Under the pieces are notes generated by a model. It ran no database searches. It was given only the letters and a program-made list of their open reading frames with translations, and was not told where the DNA came from. A DNA stretch of 64,000 nucleotides from Nibrella saemangeumensis. GTDB lineage: Bacteria; Bacteroidota; Bacteroidia; Cytophagales; Spirosomataceae. Location: positions 62,001 through 126,000 of the forward strand of contig NZ_BAABHD010000005.1 of the NCBI RefSeq assembly GCF_039541915.1. The letters are read 5' to 3'. The translations under genes were made by a program, and so were the position numbers. Shown piece by piece: positions 35,467-43,982 of the stretch; position 1 is the first letter of the stretch, and the number at the start of each line of letters is the position of its first letter.

Positions 35467-37941
35467 CTAGTCGCTCTTTAAAACCTCCGCCGGATTCTTT
35501 TTCGCTGCCTTTATCGTCTGCGATCCGATCATAAGGAATGCGATCAGTAATACCGCCAGCAAGCCGACGAACAATTCAGCAACCTGTACAGGTGTGTGAT
35601 AGGGGAAATTGGTAAGCACAAGGTTTTCAAAGAAAAGGTAGGTTATGGGCAGAGCGATGAGTGCCGATACCGACAACTGCACCAGAAAACCGCGGCTCAA
35701 TAAGAAGATAAGATTGCCGGAACTGGCCCCCATCACTTTGCGGATGCTGATTTCTTTTAGCCTCGTCTCGGTTGTAAATACTACCATTGCGAACAATCCC
35801 ATCGATGCGATAGAAATGGCTAGTAATGAAAGAAAGCCAATGATCTTGATCATCGTAGAAAATTCGCTGTAGGCTTCCTCTATTTCCTGGTCATAGAATT
35901 TAGCCTCTAATGGATGAACACGATCGATCTTCTTCCACACGGATTCAATCTTGGCCATGGTCGCCGGCATGTCGGAGCTTTGTATTTTGGCATTAATGAC
36001 GGCCCTGTCTTCGGGTGTCCAGGCCATGAAGGCTACCGGCCCGATGAGGTTGTCAACCTTGCCATAGTGAAAGTCCTTCATTACGCCAACAATGGTCATC
36101 TGGCGTGTTCCTTTGAAATTACTGAATGTAACCTTCTCTCCAATTGCTTTTTCGGGGTCGTTGACACCTATGTTGAATCGTTTTAAGAATTGCTGGTTAA
36201 CGATCACTTCCGTAGCAGCTGCGCCTGTAGTGGGTCGTGCCATAAAATTACTCCCGGCAATAAGCTTGTATTCGTGCACAGGCAGGTAGTTTTCGTCGAC
36301 GTTGTTAGTCATCACCAGGGTAGAGTCGCGGGAATCTTTATATTTCATATACCCGCCCCAGGCATTCCCAACGCTGGTAATTATCAACGACCGCGATAGG
36401 GCCGTTACTTCTGGTATCTCGCTCAGTTCTTTGACAAGCGCATCGGGTTTGTTGCCCTGCATATCGATGTTGAGGATGTTTCCGGTGTTGAATCCCAGGT
36501 CGAACGCAAGGATGTTTTTATATTGTACATAACCAATAGCAGTGGTGGTTATAAAGATCAGGGTGAACGTGTATTGAACAACCACCAACGCCCGCCGGAG
36601 GGTTACGTGTCGGTATACTTTTACCGACCGGGCGGACACATCCCTGAACGCATTGATCGCGCTGACATTTGAAAAGAATAGCGCAGGCGTGAAACCGGCA
36701 ATAACACCTACGGTGACCGAAAAGACGATAAAGGCTACCACCATAGCCGGCGAGAGCTCGAGCTTCACCATGCGCTGCATCTCCGGAGCCAGGTTTATCA
36801 GTTGCGGCCGTAATAGGAGAAAGATGAAGAACGACAGCAGCAGGGCTGCCAGGGAGATCATAATTGCCTCTATCAGGAACTGTTGCCAAACCTGGCTCTT
36901 GTCGGCACCAATCGCTTTGCGAAGACCTATTTCCTTAAATCGGCGCATGGCACGGGCCATCGAAAGATTGGTATAGTTGAAACACGCCGACAAGATCACA
37001 ACGAGGGCAAGTCCGCCAAGTACCCAAAGCACAACCGGAGGCATATGAGGACCCACGGAGCCAGGCCCCCCCTCCGAGGCACGGAGATTCTCTCCGACCA
37101 CGATATCATATAATGGAAGAAGCTCTAGTTGGATTTTCGTGTTTTCTTCGGCGAGATTTTCCTGCTTTGCAATAGCGTCGAGCTGCGACTGGATGGAGGT
37201 TATATCGGCATTTTCCGGCAGTCGGAGGTACACGTAATTCGACGACATACTCGTCCACTTGTCAAAGTTTTTGTCATTTCTGCTGAGTTGCTCGGCCGTC
37301 GACAGCGATACCAACGCTTCGAAGCTGATATGCGAAAAGAAAGGAACGTCCTTCATTACACCGGTCACCTGGTAATTGAGTGTATCGAAGTTGATTGCCT
37401 TGCCGAGCGCCGATTGGTTGCCGAATAGCTTTTTCGCTGCCGTTTCCGTGAGAACGATCGAGTAAGGATCTTTGAGTGCCGTTTCGGGATTACCTTCCAA
37501 CATCGGAAATGTAAAAATCCTGAATAGTGACGGATCCGCCCAGTAGCCCTTGATAGGTAGAACGTCGTCGCCAACCTTCGCATCCTGCGAAAAATCGTTG
37601 CGCAAAATGGCTACCTCTTCAATGCCGGTCACTTTCTCCCGGATAAGCTTCCCGGCCTTTATTGAGGTGGTTGCAAACTTACTGCCGGGCCGCGATTGGC
37701 CCGACCGCGATTGGCCAGACCCCGATGGTTTTTTTTCACGATTGGCATTCAGTACGCTGGTGATGCGATAGATCCTCTCCCCATTCTTGTGGAACTTGTC
37801 GTATGAAAGCAAGTCGAGCACGAACGCGATCAACAGTAACCCGACGGACATACTGATGGCAAGGCCAACAATATTGATGAACGAGAACAGCTTGTTGCGA
37901 ATTAAGTTGCGGCTCGATGTTTTGATGTAGCTTCCAATCAT
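35467..37941 (-). CDS. FtsX/MacB-type ABC transporter permease
   Basis: An 824-residue permease with two MacB-periplasmic-core/FtsX modules. The N-terminus is MIGSYIKTSSRNLIRNKLFSFINIVGLAISM and a periplasmic loop runs to about residue 285. Three helices lie at about 290-430 with the conserved KEIGLRKAIGADKSQVWQQF. A second module (about 430-700) ends with LKEISIRKVMGASSGNL and the last helices, with PAEVLKSD at the C-terminus. This class has no ATPase partner adjacent here. A 15-bp tandem repeat and an A8 tract lie in codons of residues about 68-85. The upstream region holds a sigma-54-like promoter and activator dyads. Confidence 0.93.
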   Translation of the reverse strand: MIGSYIKTSSRNLIRNKLFSFINIVGLAISMSVGLLLIAFVLDLLSYDKFHKNGERIYRITSVLNANREKKPSGSGQSRSGQSRPGSKFATTSIKAGKLIREKVTGIEEVAILRNDFSQDAKVGDDVLPIKGYWADPSLFRIFTFPMLEGNPETALKDPYSIVLTETAAKKLFGNQSALGKAINFDTLNYQVTGVMKDVPFFSHISFEALVSLSTAEQLSRNDKNFDKWTSMSSNYVYLRLPENADITSIQSQLDAIAKQENLAEENTKIQLELLPLYDIVVGENLRASEGGPGSVGPHMPPVVLWVLGGLALVVILSACFNYTNLSMARAMRRFKEIGLRKAIGADKSQVWQQFLIEAIMISLAALLLSFFIFLLLRPQLINLAPEMQRMVKLELSPAMVVAFIVFSVTVGVIAGFTPALFFSNVSAINAFRDVSARSVKVYRHVTLRRALVVVQYTFTLIFITTTAIGYVQYKNILAFDLGFNTGNILNIDMQGNKPDALVKELSEIPEVTALSRSLIITSVGNAWGGYMKYKDSRDSTLVMTNNVDENYLPVHEYKLIAGSNFMARPTTGAAATEVIVNQQFLKRFNIGVNDPEKAIGEKVTFSNFKGTRQMTIVGVMKDFHYGKVDNLIGPVAFMAWTPEDRAVINAKIQSSDMPATMAKIESVWKKIDRVHPLEAKFYDQEIEEAYSEFSTMIKIIGFLSLLAISIASMGLFAMVVFTTETRLKEISIRKVMGASSGNLIFLLSRGFLVQLSVSALIALPITYLFFENLVLTNFPYHTPVQVAELFVGLLAVLLIAFLMIGSQTIKAAKKNPAEVLKSD

Positions 37942-38123
37942 GATTCAATTGCTGAAAAGGTTATCAAATGGTGGTCTTCGTATCGATACCTTCTCAAGAC
38001 CGTGAAGGTATCGATACTGTCGGTCAGCTTCGCGCGACGTGGCCCGATGGATTGTGCATCCACTCGACGTGTTGGCCTGATCCACGCTCGTCACGTACCC
38101 ATAGAAAAGTCAGCAATTCCTAA

Positions 38124-38139
38124 ATCAAATCTGGTGCCA
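38124..38139 (-). promoter_or_regulatory. Candidate sigma-54 promoter of the FtsX-type permease
   Basis: On the minus strand this reads TGGCAC-N5-TTGAT. It matches the -24/-12 consensus TGGCAC-N5-TTGCW in box 1, spacing and three of four core bases of box 2 (C to A at the GC). Initiation would be near 38113, giving a leader of about 170 nt. The strong -24 box and nearby upstream dyads make this more than a chance match. Confidence 0.5.
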
Positions 38140-38188
38140 GCGCTTAAAACCAGTGTTCAGGTACTCATAGCCATAACCGGGCGAATAA

Positions 38189-38232
38189 CACTGTCCAGAA
38201 GCGGACAAATCGCTGTCCACGATTGGACAGTG
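38189..38232 (-). promoter_or_regulatory. Tandem dyad, candidate NtrC-type activator site
   Basis: Two dyads share the same format, CTGTCC-N6-GGACA(G): 38191-38207 and 38213-38230. Their starts are 22 bp apart, about two helical turns. An outer 9-bp repeat CACTGTCCA/TGGACAGTG (38189-38197, 38224-38232) encloses both. They lie 50-95 bp upstream of the sigma-54-like boxes, the usual place for an enhancer-binding protein. Confidence 0.55.
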
Positions 38233-38243
38233 AAAGCTGCACA

Positions 38244-39347
38244 TCATTTCTTTAAGGCAACTACTTTATAAAAAGCCAGCTTGGGCTGGTTGTTCCGGTC
38301 GAACAGCAGCGGGTAGCTGGTCCGGCCCCGGATAGGCCAGTTGTTCAGCCAGCTATCGCCGTCGTTCACGCCCCAGAACGTGACGCGGGTAACGTTGTCT
38401 TTGTACTTGAGAAAGAGCTTAAACAGGGCTTCGTAATCAGCGGCCAGTTGCTGCTGCACGTTATCGGGAAGGCCGGCGGTATAGGGATTCGACTGTTCGT
38501 TGGCGGTCATCCGCTGACTTACTTCGGCCCCCTGAAAATTGCGGGGTAAGACCTCGATGTCTAACTCGGTAAACATCACTTTCAGGCCCAGGGCCGCGTA
38601 TTGCAGAATGCTTTCTTCGATGTCTTTTAGCGGTACCCGGCCCACGTGCCAGTGTCCCTGAATACCCACACCATCGATACGGACTCCGGCGGCCTGAATC
38701 TTTTTGATCAGAGCAATACAGCCCGCCCGCTTGGCCGGTTTTTCATTGTTGTAATCGTTGTAATACAGCTCCGTTTTAGGGGCTGCCTGTTGCGCCAGCC
38801 GGAAAGCCTCGGTTACGTAATTGTCACCAAGGTGATCCAGGAAAACGGTCTTTCGCATCGTTCCATCCTCGTTGAGTGCTTCATTAACGACATCCCACGA
38901 GAACACTTTTCCATCATAGCGCCCGGCCACCGTTTTGATATGATCCCTGAAAAAAGTCTGGATAGAATCCTTACTCTTAATTCCCCGGATGAACGAGGGT
39001 AACTGGCTATGCCAAATCAGCGTATGTCCATTGATTTTGATGTTGTGCTTTTTGCCGAACTCAACCAGCTTATCCGCCGGCTCGAAGTTGTAGGTATCCC
39101 ATTTTGGATGAATCAGCGCCGACTTCATGATGTTTTCGGGCGTGGCCATGTTGAACTGACGCGCAATAAACTGGGTCATTTGCGGGTCCCGTTCTTCAAA
39201 TTGGGCGTTATTGAGTGCCGTGCCGATGCCGAAGTCCTTTTTGAACGTATCTTTTAACGAAGGGATTTTTTGGGCCAGGGTAGCAACGGGCAGCAGGGTC
39301 ATGCCGGCCAGGGTTGCTGCGCATAGAGTGGCTAAATGGTTTTTCAT
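38244..39347 (-). CDS. Endo-1,4-beta-xylanase, GH10
   Basis: A 367-residue secreted GH10 enzyme with signal peptide ending ...LLPVATLAQ. It cleaves internal beta-1,4 bonds of xylan. Motifs are NGHTLIWHSQLPSF, the acid/base Glu in SWDVVNEALNEDG and the nucleophile Glu in VMFTELDIEVLPR. YYNDYN, GIQGHWHVG and FWGVNDGDSWLNNW mark the substrate cleft. It is the last gene of a long minus-strand xylan cluster, so it is probably the first enzyme to act on polymer. Confidence 0.96.
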   Translation of the reverse strand: MKNHLATLCAATLAGMTLLPVATLAQKIPSLKDTFKKDFGIGTALNNAQFEERDPQMTQFIARQFNMATPENIMKSALIHPKWDTYNFEPADKLVEFGKKHNIKINGHTLIWHSQLPSFIRGIKSKDSIQTFFRDHIKTVAGRYDGKVFSWDVVNEALNEDGTMRKTVFLDHLGDNYVTEAFRLAQQAAPKTELYYNDYNNEKPAKRAGCIALIKKIQAAGVRIDGVGIQGHWHVGRVPLKDIEESILQYAALGLKVMFTELDIEVLPRNFQGAEVSQRMTANEQSNPYTAGLPDNVQQQLAADYEALFKLFLKYKDNVTRVTFWGVNDGDSWLNNWPIRGRTSYPLLFDRNNQPKLAFYKVVALKK

Positions 39348-39396
39348 AGATTAAATTCAGGGAGGTGTATTACACTTTACTTGTTTGCCATTAGCG

Positions 39397-39489
39397 TTTT
39401 TTGTCATCCCGTCGCTTTGTCATCCCGACGATAGGAGGGATCTTAGCCGTGAGCCACCACTGAGATCCCTCCTTTGTCGGGATGACAAA
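39397..39489. repeat. Dispersed palindromic repeat, copy A
   Basis: Arms at 39416-39443 and 39463-39489 form an imperfect inverted repeat built on TTTGTCATCCCGACG and AGGAGGGATCT. An extra half-site TTTTTTGTCATCCC lies at 39397-39410. It occupies most of the gap between GH10 and the CE1 array. Copies B and C share the same core. Confidence 0.85.
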
Positions 39490-39546
39490 CACACGATTAT
39501 TGACAAAAACACAACCGGAACAAACTAGCGAATAGGAGCATCACAA

Positions 39547-41472
39547 CTATTTAAACAGCAACTGGCTGAACATCATCAGATCGTGCCGCCAGACGGGCCA
39601 GGTATGCCCGCCGGCATATTCGCTGTAGGTGTATTTGATGCCCATTTCATCGAACTTCTTCATCATGACCTGACAGTTCTGGTAAGCAATGTCTTCCTTA
39701 CCGCCCATCGAAATCCACAGGTTCTTCAAGTTATTGTTAATGGTACTGGCATTGTCTTTCATGAAGGCGTACTGGGGGTCCGACAGCTTGGGATTGTTGG
39801 CAAACCAGCCCGAACTGAATACGCCCAGCGAGGAGAACATATTCGTGTTTTTGATACCGGCATACAGTGACTGCAAACCGCCCATCGACAGGCCCGCCAG
39901 AGCCCGGTTTTTCGCGTTGGATTCAACCCGAAAATTGCTTTCGACGAATGGAATGGCACCCTGTTTTAGCTCGTTTTCGAATGCGCGCAGCACGTTTTCG
40001 TTAAACCCGGCAGGGCCGCCGGCATTGCCCATGTTCCCGTCGAGCATCACGATGACCATCGGTCTGGCCTTCTTTTCGGCAATCAGGTTATCCAGAATCA
40101 GACCGGTACGGCCCTGCGTGGCCCAGCCGCGCTGGTCTTCGCCCCCACCGTGCAACAGATACAGCACCGGGTACTTCTCCGCCGACTGGTCGTAACCCGG
40201 TGGGGTATAGACGTACATTTCCCGCCAGGTGTTCGAAGCTTTGGAGAGATAACGTTTAATGCGAATGTCGCCGTGGGGTACGTCTTTCAGGGCGTAGAAA
40301 CCCTCGTCCCGGTCGGGAATCTCAATGCCGCTGGCCATGCGCCCCATGCCGTAAAAGGTTTCACTGGCGGGGTCGGCCAGCGGTACGCCATCAATCAGCA
40401 GCGAGTAGTAATGAAACCCGCGACTGATGGAGTCAGTGGTGACGGTCCAGAAACCGGCGGTATCTTTCACCATGTCGTACTTTTTACCCAGGTCAACCTG
40501 TACCTTTTGGGCTTCGGGAGCTTTTACGCGGAATACCACCCTGTTATCGGGCAGAATCTGCGGATACTTCGCGTTTCGTATATTGGTAGCCGCCGGTGAA
40601 CCCAGCACGGTGTACTTCGTCAGCGATGCGTTATCCACCGGCTTGAACAGGAACTGCGAGAACATATACAGCCCGTTTTTCCAGACCTTAAAATCGTGCC
40701 CGCCCGGCTCGACATAGTAAACGTGCGGTACGTTGTTCTGGTAGAGGTAGTCGTGCGTGCGCTTGCTGAAGGAGATCAGCCCGTCGGCGTCCCCGCACGA
40801 AATCCAGAGCAGCTTCAGTTTCTTTTTGGCGTCTTCGGGATTGGGTACCAGCTCTTCGGGTCGTTTGGTGTTGGGGGCCGACGAAAAGCCACCCACCCAG
40901 GCAAATTTATCCAGATTGCCGAGGCCAAAATTGAGCGACTGCCCGCCACCCATCGACAGTCCCGCAATGGCGCGATGTTCGCGGTCGGTCCGGGTGGGGT
41001 ATTTCTTCTCGATAAACGGAATCAGATCGTTCAGCAGGTCTTTCTCGAACGTGGCGAAGGCTTCTACCTTCTCCCGGTCGAAGACGTTGCCCACGGCCCG
41101 ATCGTCTTTCATGGCCCGGCCGTTGGGCATCACTACAATCATCGGCTCCAGCTTCTTCTGAGCGTAGAGGTTGTCGAGAATGACCTGCGGTTTGGCACCG
41201 TTCAGCCATTCCTTTTCGTCGCCCCCAATGCCGTGCAGCAGGTACAGCACCGGGTACTTGGTCTTTTTGTTGAAGCCGGGCGGGGTATACACCAATGCTT
41301 TCCGGGTGGTACCTACCGTTTTGGACTCGTACCGGACGGTATCGAGCTTGCCGGTGGGAATGCCCGTTTGCGGCTGGTCAAAGCCTTTTGGGGCTTCTTT
41401 GTCGGTGGGCTGAGCGAAGCCATCACAGCAGAAAATACCAATAATGGCCGCCAGCAGAAAGAGTCGTTTCAT
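39547..41472 (-). CDS. Double CE1-like esterase (esterase - E-set - esterase)
   Basis: The frame opens at 41523 inside a palindromic repeat. The ATG at 41472 (MKRLFLLAAIIGIFCCDGFAQ) gives the signal peptide, so the protein is 641 residues. Esterase domain 1 (about 30-285) has ALVYTPPGFNKKTKYPVLYL, the nucleophile GLSMGGGQSL, SCGDADG and PGGHDFKVW. An immunoglobulin-like E-set/CBM48-like domain follows (about 300-390: NRVVFRVKAPEAQKVQVDLG). Esterase domain 2 (about 395-641) has YVYTPPGYDQSAEKYPVLYL, GLSMGGLQSL, GGKED and AGGHTWPVW. CE1 members remove feruloyl or acetyl groups from xylan side chains. Two catalytic units in one chain could act on neighbouring decorations. Confidence 0.9.
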   Translation of the reverse strand: MKRLFLLAAIIGIFCCDGFAQPTDKEAPKGFDQPQTGIPTGKLDTVRYESKTVGTTRKALVYTPPGFNKKTKYPVLYLLHGIGGDEKEWLNGAKPQVILDNLYAQKKLEPMIVVMPNGRAMKDDRAVGNVFDREKVEAFATFEKDLLNDLIPFIEKKYPTRTDREHRAIAGLSMGGGQSLNFGLGNLDKFAWVGGFSSAPNTKRPEELVPNPEDAKKKLKLLWISCGDADGLISFSKRTHDYLYQNNVPHVYYVEPGGHDFKVWKNGLYMFSQFLFKPVDNASLTKYTVLGSPAATNIRNAKYPQILPDNRVVFRVKAPEAQKVQVDLGKKYDMVKDTAGFWTVTTDSISRGFHYYSLLIDGVPLADPASETFYGMGRMASGIEIPDRDEGFYALKDVPHGDIRIKRYLSKASNTWREMYVYTPPGYDQSAEKYPVLYLLHGGGEDQRGWATQGRTGLILDNLIAEKKARPMVIVMLDGNMGNAGGPAGFNENVLRAFENELKQGAIPFVESNFRVESNAKNRALAGLSMGGLQSLYAGIKNTNMFSSLGVFSSGWFANNPKLSDPQYAFMKDNASTINNNLKNLWISMGGKEDIAYQNCQVMMKKFDEMGIKYTYSEYAGGHTWPVWRHDLMMFSQLLFK

Positions 41473-41513
41473 TCGTATATCGTTTTTGTAAGTATCAGTT
41501 GATTCCGGGGACC

Positions 41514-41603
41514 TTTTTGTCATCCCGACGCAGGAGGGATCTTCGCTAGCCGAAAGGTTTTCAGTCTTTCCCGAAGATCCCTCCTGCGTCGGGATGACAA
41601 AAA
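41514..41603. repeat. Dispersed palindromic repeat, copy B
   Basis: Perfect 32-bp arms at 41514-41545 and 41572-41603 enclose a 26-nt loop. The core is the same GTCATCCCGACGCAGGAGGG unit as in copies A and C. Outer T/A runs on both ends make it look like a bidirectional terminator. It ends 7 bp before the stop of the 41610-42776 gene. Confidence 0.92.
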
Positions 41604-41609
41604 CGCAGG

Positions 41610-42776
41610 TTACTTTTTAAAGAGCAGGCTGGCATACTGCCGCAGTGACCGGCGCCAGGTCTGCCACTCGTGCGACGTACCAGGCGACTCGTAATAGACG
41701 TGTTTGATACCTACTTTATCGAGTGCTTCGTGAAACCCTTTCACACCGGCATACATGCGCTCCGGCTCTTTGGTGCCGATGCTCACATAGACCACTTTCA
41801 CCTTCTTGTTGAAAGCGTCGGCATCGGCCCAGGCTCCGTTGTAAAGCTGCTTAATATCAGCGCCCGGCTGCAAACGTCCTGCTCCGCTGAATCCACCAAT
41901 GTAGGCAAACTTGTCGAGGTTTGTCATCGTAGTCTGGAACGTTTGAAAACCACCCATCGACAGGCCGGCCATTGCCCGATTGTCGCGGTCGGCCAGGGTT
42001 CGAAACGACTTGTCGATCATGGGGATCACCTCCTTCACCAGCACGTCGGGGAAGACATTGCTGTTCATGCTGGCGGGGCCGCCCCCGGCCGGACCGCTGA
42101 CCGTTGTGCTAACGGGTTTGGTTGGGTCAGTAGCGTAGCCACGCTCCATCACCACAATCATGGGCGTTGCTTTGCCTTCAGCGATCAGGTTATCGAGAAT
42201 AAAATTCATTTTACCCTGCGTGGGCCAGCCGGTTTCGTCTTCGCCCGAACCGTGTTGCAGGTAGAGCACCGGATAGCGCATTCTGGGATTTTCATCGTAG
42301 CCGGGCGGAGTGTAGACATTAGCCCGTCGCCAGGCTTTGGTCATGTCGGAGTAGTAACTGACCGAACGAACCTGACCGTGGGGCACATTTTTGGGCTGGT
42401 AGTACTCCATGTCCTTGTCCGGAATGTCGATGCCGCTGGCCATCCGGCCCATGCCGTAGAACGTCTGGCTCGATGGATCGCAAAGGGGAACGCCGTCGAT
42501 AATCAGGGAGTAGTAATGGAAGCCTTCCACGATAGGGTCAGTCGTAACGGTCCAGAAACCGCTGGTGTCTTTTACCATGTCGTACTTCCGGCCCAGGTCC
42601 ATCTGGACTTTCTGGGCTTCCGGCGCTTTCACCCGAAACACGACCCGGTTGTCGGGCAAAATCTGCGGGTATTTCTGACCTGGAATATTGGTGGATGCCG
42701 GTACGCCAGCGTTCTGAGCCCGAACGGTGCTGGTCAGCAACACAGCCCAGGCAACTAAAGTGATGATTGTTTTCAT
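41610..42776 (-). CDS. CE1-like esterase with N-terminal E-set domain (array member 2)
   Basis: A 388-residue secreted esterase, signal MKTIITLVAWAVLLTSTVRAQ. The E-set domain (about 35-130: NRVVFRVKAPEAQKVQMDLG, GFHYYSLIIDGVPL, FYGMGRMASGID) is nearly identical to the middle domain of the 39547 gene. Esterase core: VYTPPGYDENPRMRYPVLYL, GLSMGGFQTF and SHEWQTWRRSL. The catalytic acid position, Asp in most siblings, lies in SIGTKEPERMY, where no Asp is present; Glu may substitute or activity may be altered. Likely acts on feruloyl/acetyl xylan. Confidence 0.9.
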   Translation of the reverse strand: MKTIITLVAWAVLLTSTVRAQNAGVPASTNIPGQKYPQILPDNRVVFRVKAPEAQKVQMDLGRKYDMVKDTSGFWTVTTDPIVEGFHYYSLIIDGVPLCDPSSQTFYGMGRMASGIDIPDKDMEYYQPKNVPHGQVRSVSYYSDMTKAWRRANVYTPPGYDENPRMRYPVLYLQHGSGEDETGWPTQGKMNFILDNLIAEGKATPMIVVMERGYATDPTKPVSTTVSGPAGGGPASMNSNVFPDVLVKEVIPMIDKSFRTLADRDNRAMAGLSMGGFQTFQTTMTNLDKFAYIGGFSGAGRLQPGADIKQLYNGAWADADAFNKKVKVVYVSIGTKEPERMYAGVKGFHEALDKVGIKHVYYESPGTSHEWQTWRRSLRQYASLLFKK

Positions 42777-42844
42777 AAAAAGGCCTGCATAGGATTTCTT
42801 AGGGGTATTGCGGGGTGATAATCTGAACGGTCCGCAAAACGGTT

Positions 42845-43963
42845 TTACTTAAACAGCAGTGGAGCCAGTTCGTGCAGGCTGCGACGCCAGGTCTGAAACT
42901 CGTGGGCGGTACCCTCCGACACGTACGAAACGGCATTGTATCCGGCGGCTTTCAGATCGGTGGCCGCCTTCTTCACGCCATCGGGCCGTTCCTTGCTGCC
43001 GCAGCTAATAAAAACGAGCTTCGGTTTTGCCTTGTCCTTGAGGTCCTCCGGGGCGTAAACGCCCCCGCTGAGCAGGCCGTAATACCCGAACGTCTCCGGC
43101 TTGTTGAGGGTAATCATTTTAGTTTCCATGCCACCCATCGACAGGCCGGCCATCGCCCGGTTGTCGCGGTTAGCGAGGGTGCGGAAGTTGGCATCCACGT
43201 AGGGAATCAACTCCTCGGTCAGCACTGTCTGGAAGGGATCAATCTTAAAATCGCGGATGCGGCCCCACTTCACTTCGTTGGTCATGCCGTAGGTCATCAC
43301 AATGATAAAAGGCTTGATTTTGCCTTCGGCGATGAGGTTGTCCATAATCAGATTGGCGTGGCCCTGATTGCTCCACGCGGTTTCATCCTCACCCCAACCG
43401 TGTTGCAAATACAGCACCGGATACTTTTTCGACCGGTCTTTCTCGTAGCCCGGCGGGGTGTACACAAATGCCCGACGTGATGTTCCCGTACTTTTTGAGG
43501 GGAAAAGCACCTGCTGAACATGACCGTGCGGTACGTCTTTCAGGGCGTAGAAGTCCTGGTCGTGAGCGGGTATTTCGATACCGCTCTCCCACCGGACGGA
43601 ACCGTAGTAGTTCTTGGCACCGGGGTCGTTGAATTTGCCGCCGTCAATCGTGACGTTGTAGTAATGAAAGCCTTCATCCATCGGTCCCGCCGTGGTGCCG
43701 GTCCAGAAGCCGTCTTCCCCTTTGGTGAGGATGGTGCCGCCCCGGCCACCCAGCCCTAGGCTCACCCGGACACTGTCGGCTTTAGGAGCATGGATGCGGA
43801 ATCGGGCGTACCCCTGGGAGTTTACCTGCGGGTACTCCTGCCCCGGCTGGTTCAGGGTAGAGGGCTTGAAATCTTCTGCAATGGCCGGTTGGCTGGCCTG
43901 CGAAAAAGAGGCTGTACTGATTACCGTGGCTGCGAATAAGGCAGCAATCGTTTTAAGTGTCAT
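42845..43963 (-). CDS. CE1-like esterase with N-terminal E-set domain (array member 3)
   Basis: A 372-residue secreted esterase (signal TLKTIAALFAATVISTASFSQ). E-set domain: GYARFRIHAPKADSVRVSLG, FHYYNVTIDGGKF and YYGSVRWESGIEIPAHD. Esterase core: FVYTPPGYEKDRSKKYPVLYL, HGWGEDETAW, GLSMGGMETKM, CGSKERPDG with the Asp, and EGTAHEFQTWRRSLHEL. Product and substrate class as for its siblings. The gene is separated from the next by 19 bp and is most likely co-transcribed. Confidence 0.91.
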   Translation of the reverse strand: MTLKTIAALFAATVISTASFSQASQPAIAEDFKPSTLNQPGQEYPQVNSQGYARFRIHAPKADSVRVSLGLGGRGGTILTKGEDGFWTGTTAGPMDEGFHYYNVTIDGGKFNDPGAKNYYGSVRWESGIEIPAHDQDFYALKDVPHGHVQQVLFPSKSTGTSRRAFVYTPPGYEKDRSKKYPVLYLQHGWGEDETAWSNQGHANLIMDNLIAEGKIKPFIIVMTYGMTNEVKWGRIRDFKIDPFQTVLTEELIPYVDANFRTLANRDNRAMAGLSMGGMETKMITLNKPETFGYYGLLSGGVYAPEDLKDKAKPKLVFISCGSKERPDGVKKAATDLKAAGYNAVSYVSEGTAHEFQTWRRSLHELAPLLFK

Positions 43964-43982
43964 TGGGGTAAGAGTTTTAAAA

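Noticed and set aside
41473..41523. Upstream start of the double esterase
   Set aside because: It would place the N-terminus inside palindromic repeat B and ahead of the signal peptide.
41670..42758. Plus-strand open frame of 362 codons
   Set aside because: Antisense shadow of a CE1-like esterase whose catalytic motifs read clearly on the minus strand.
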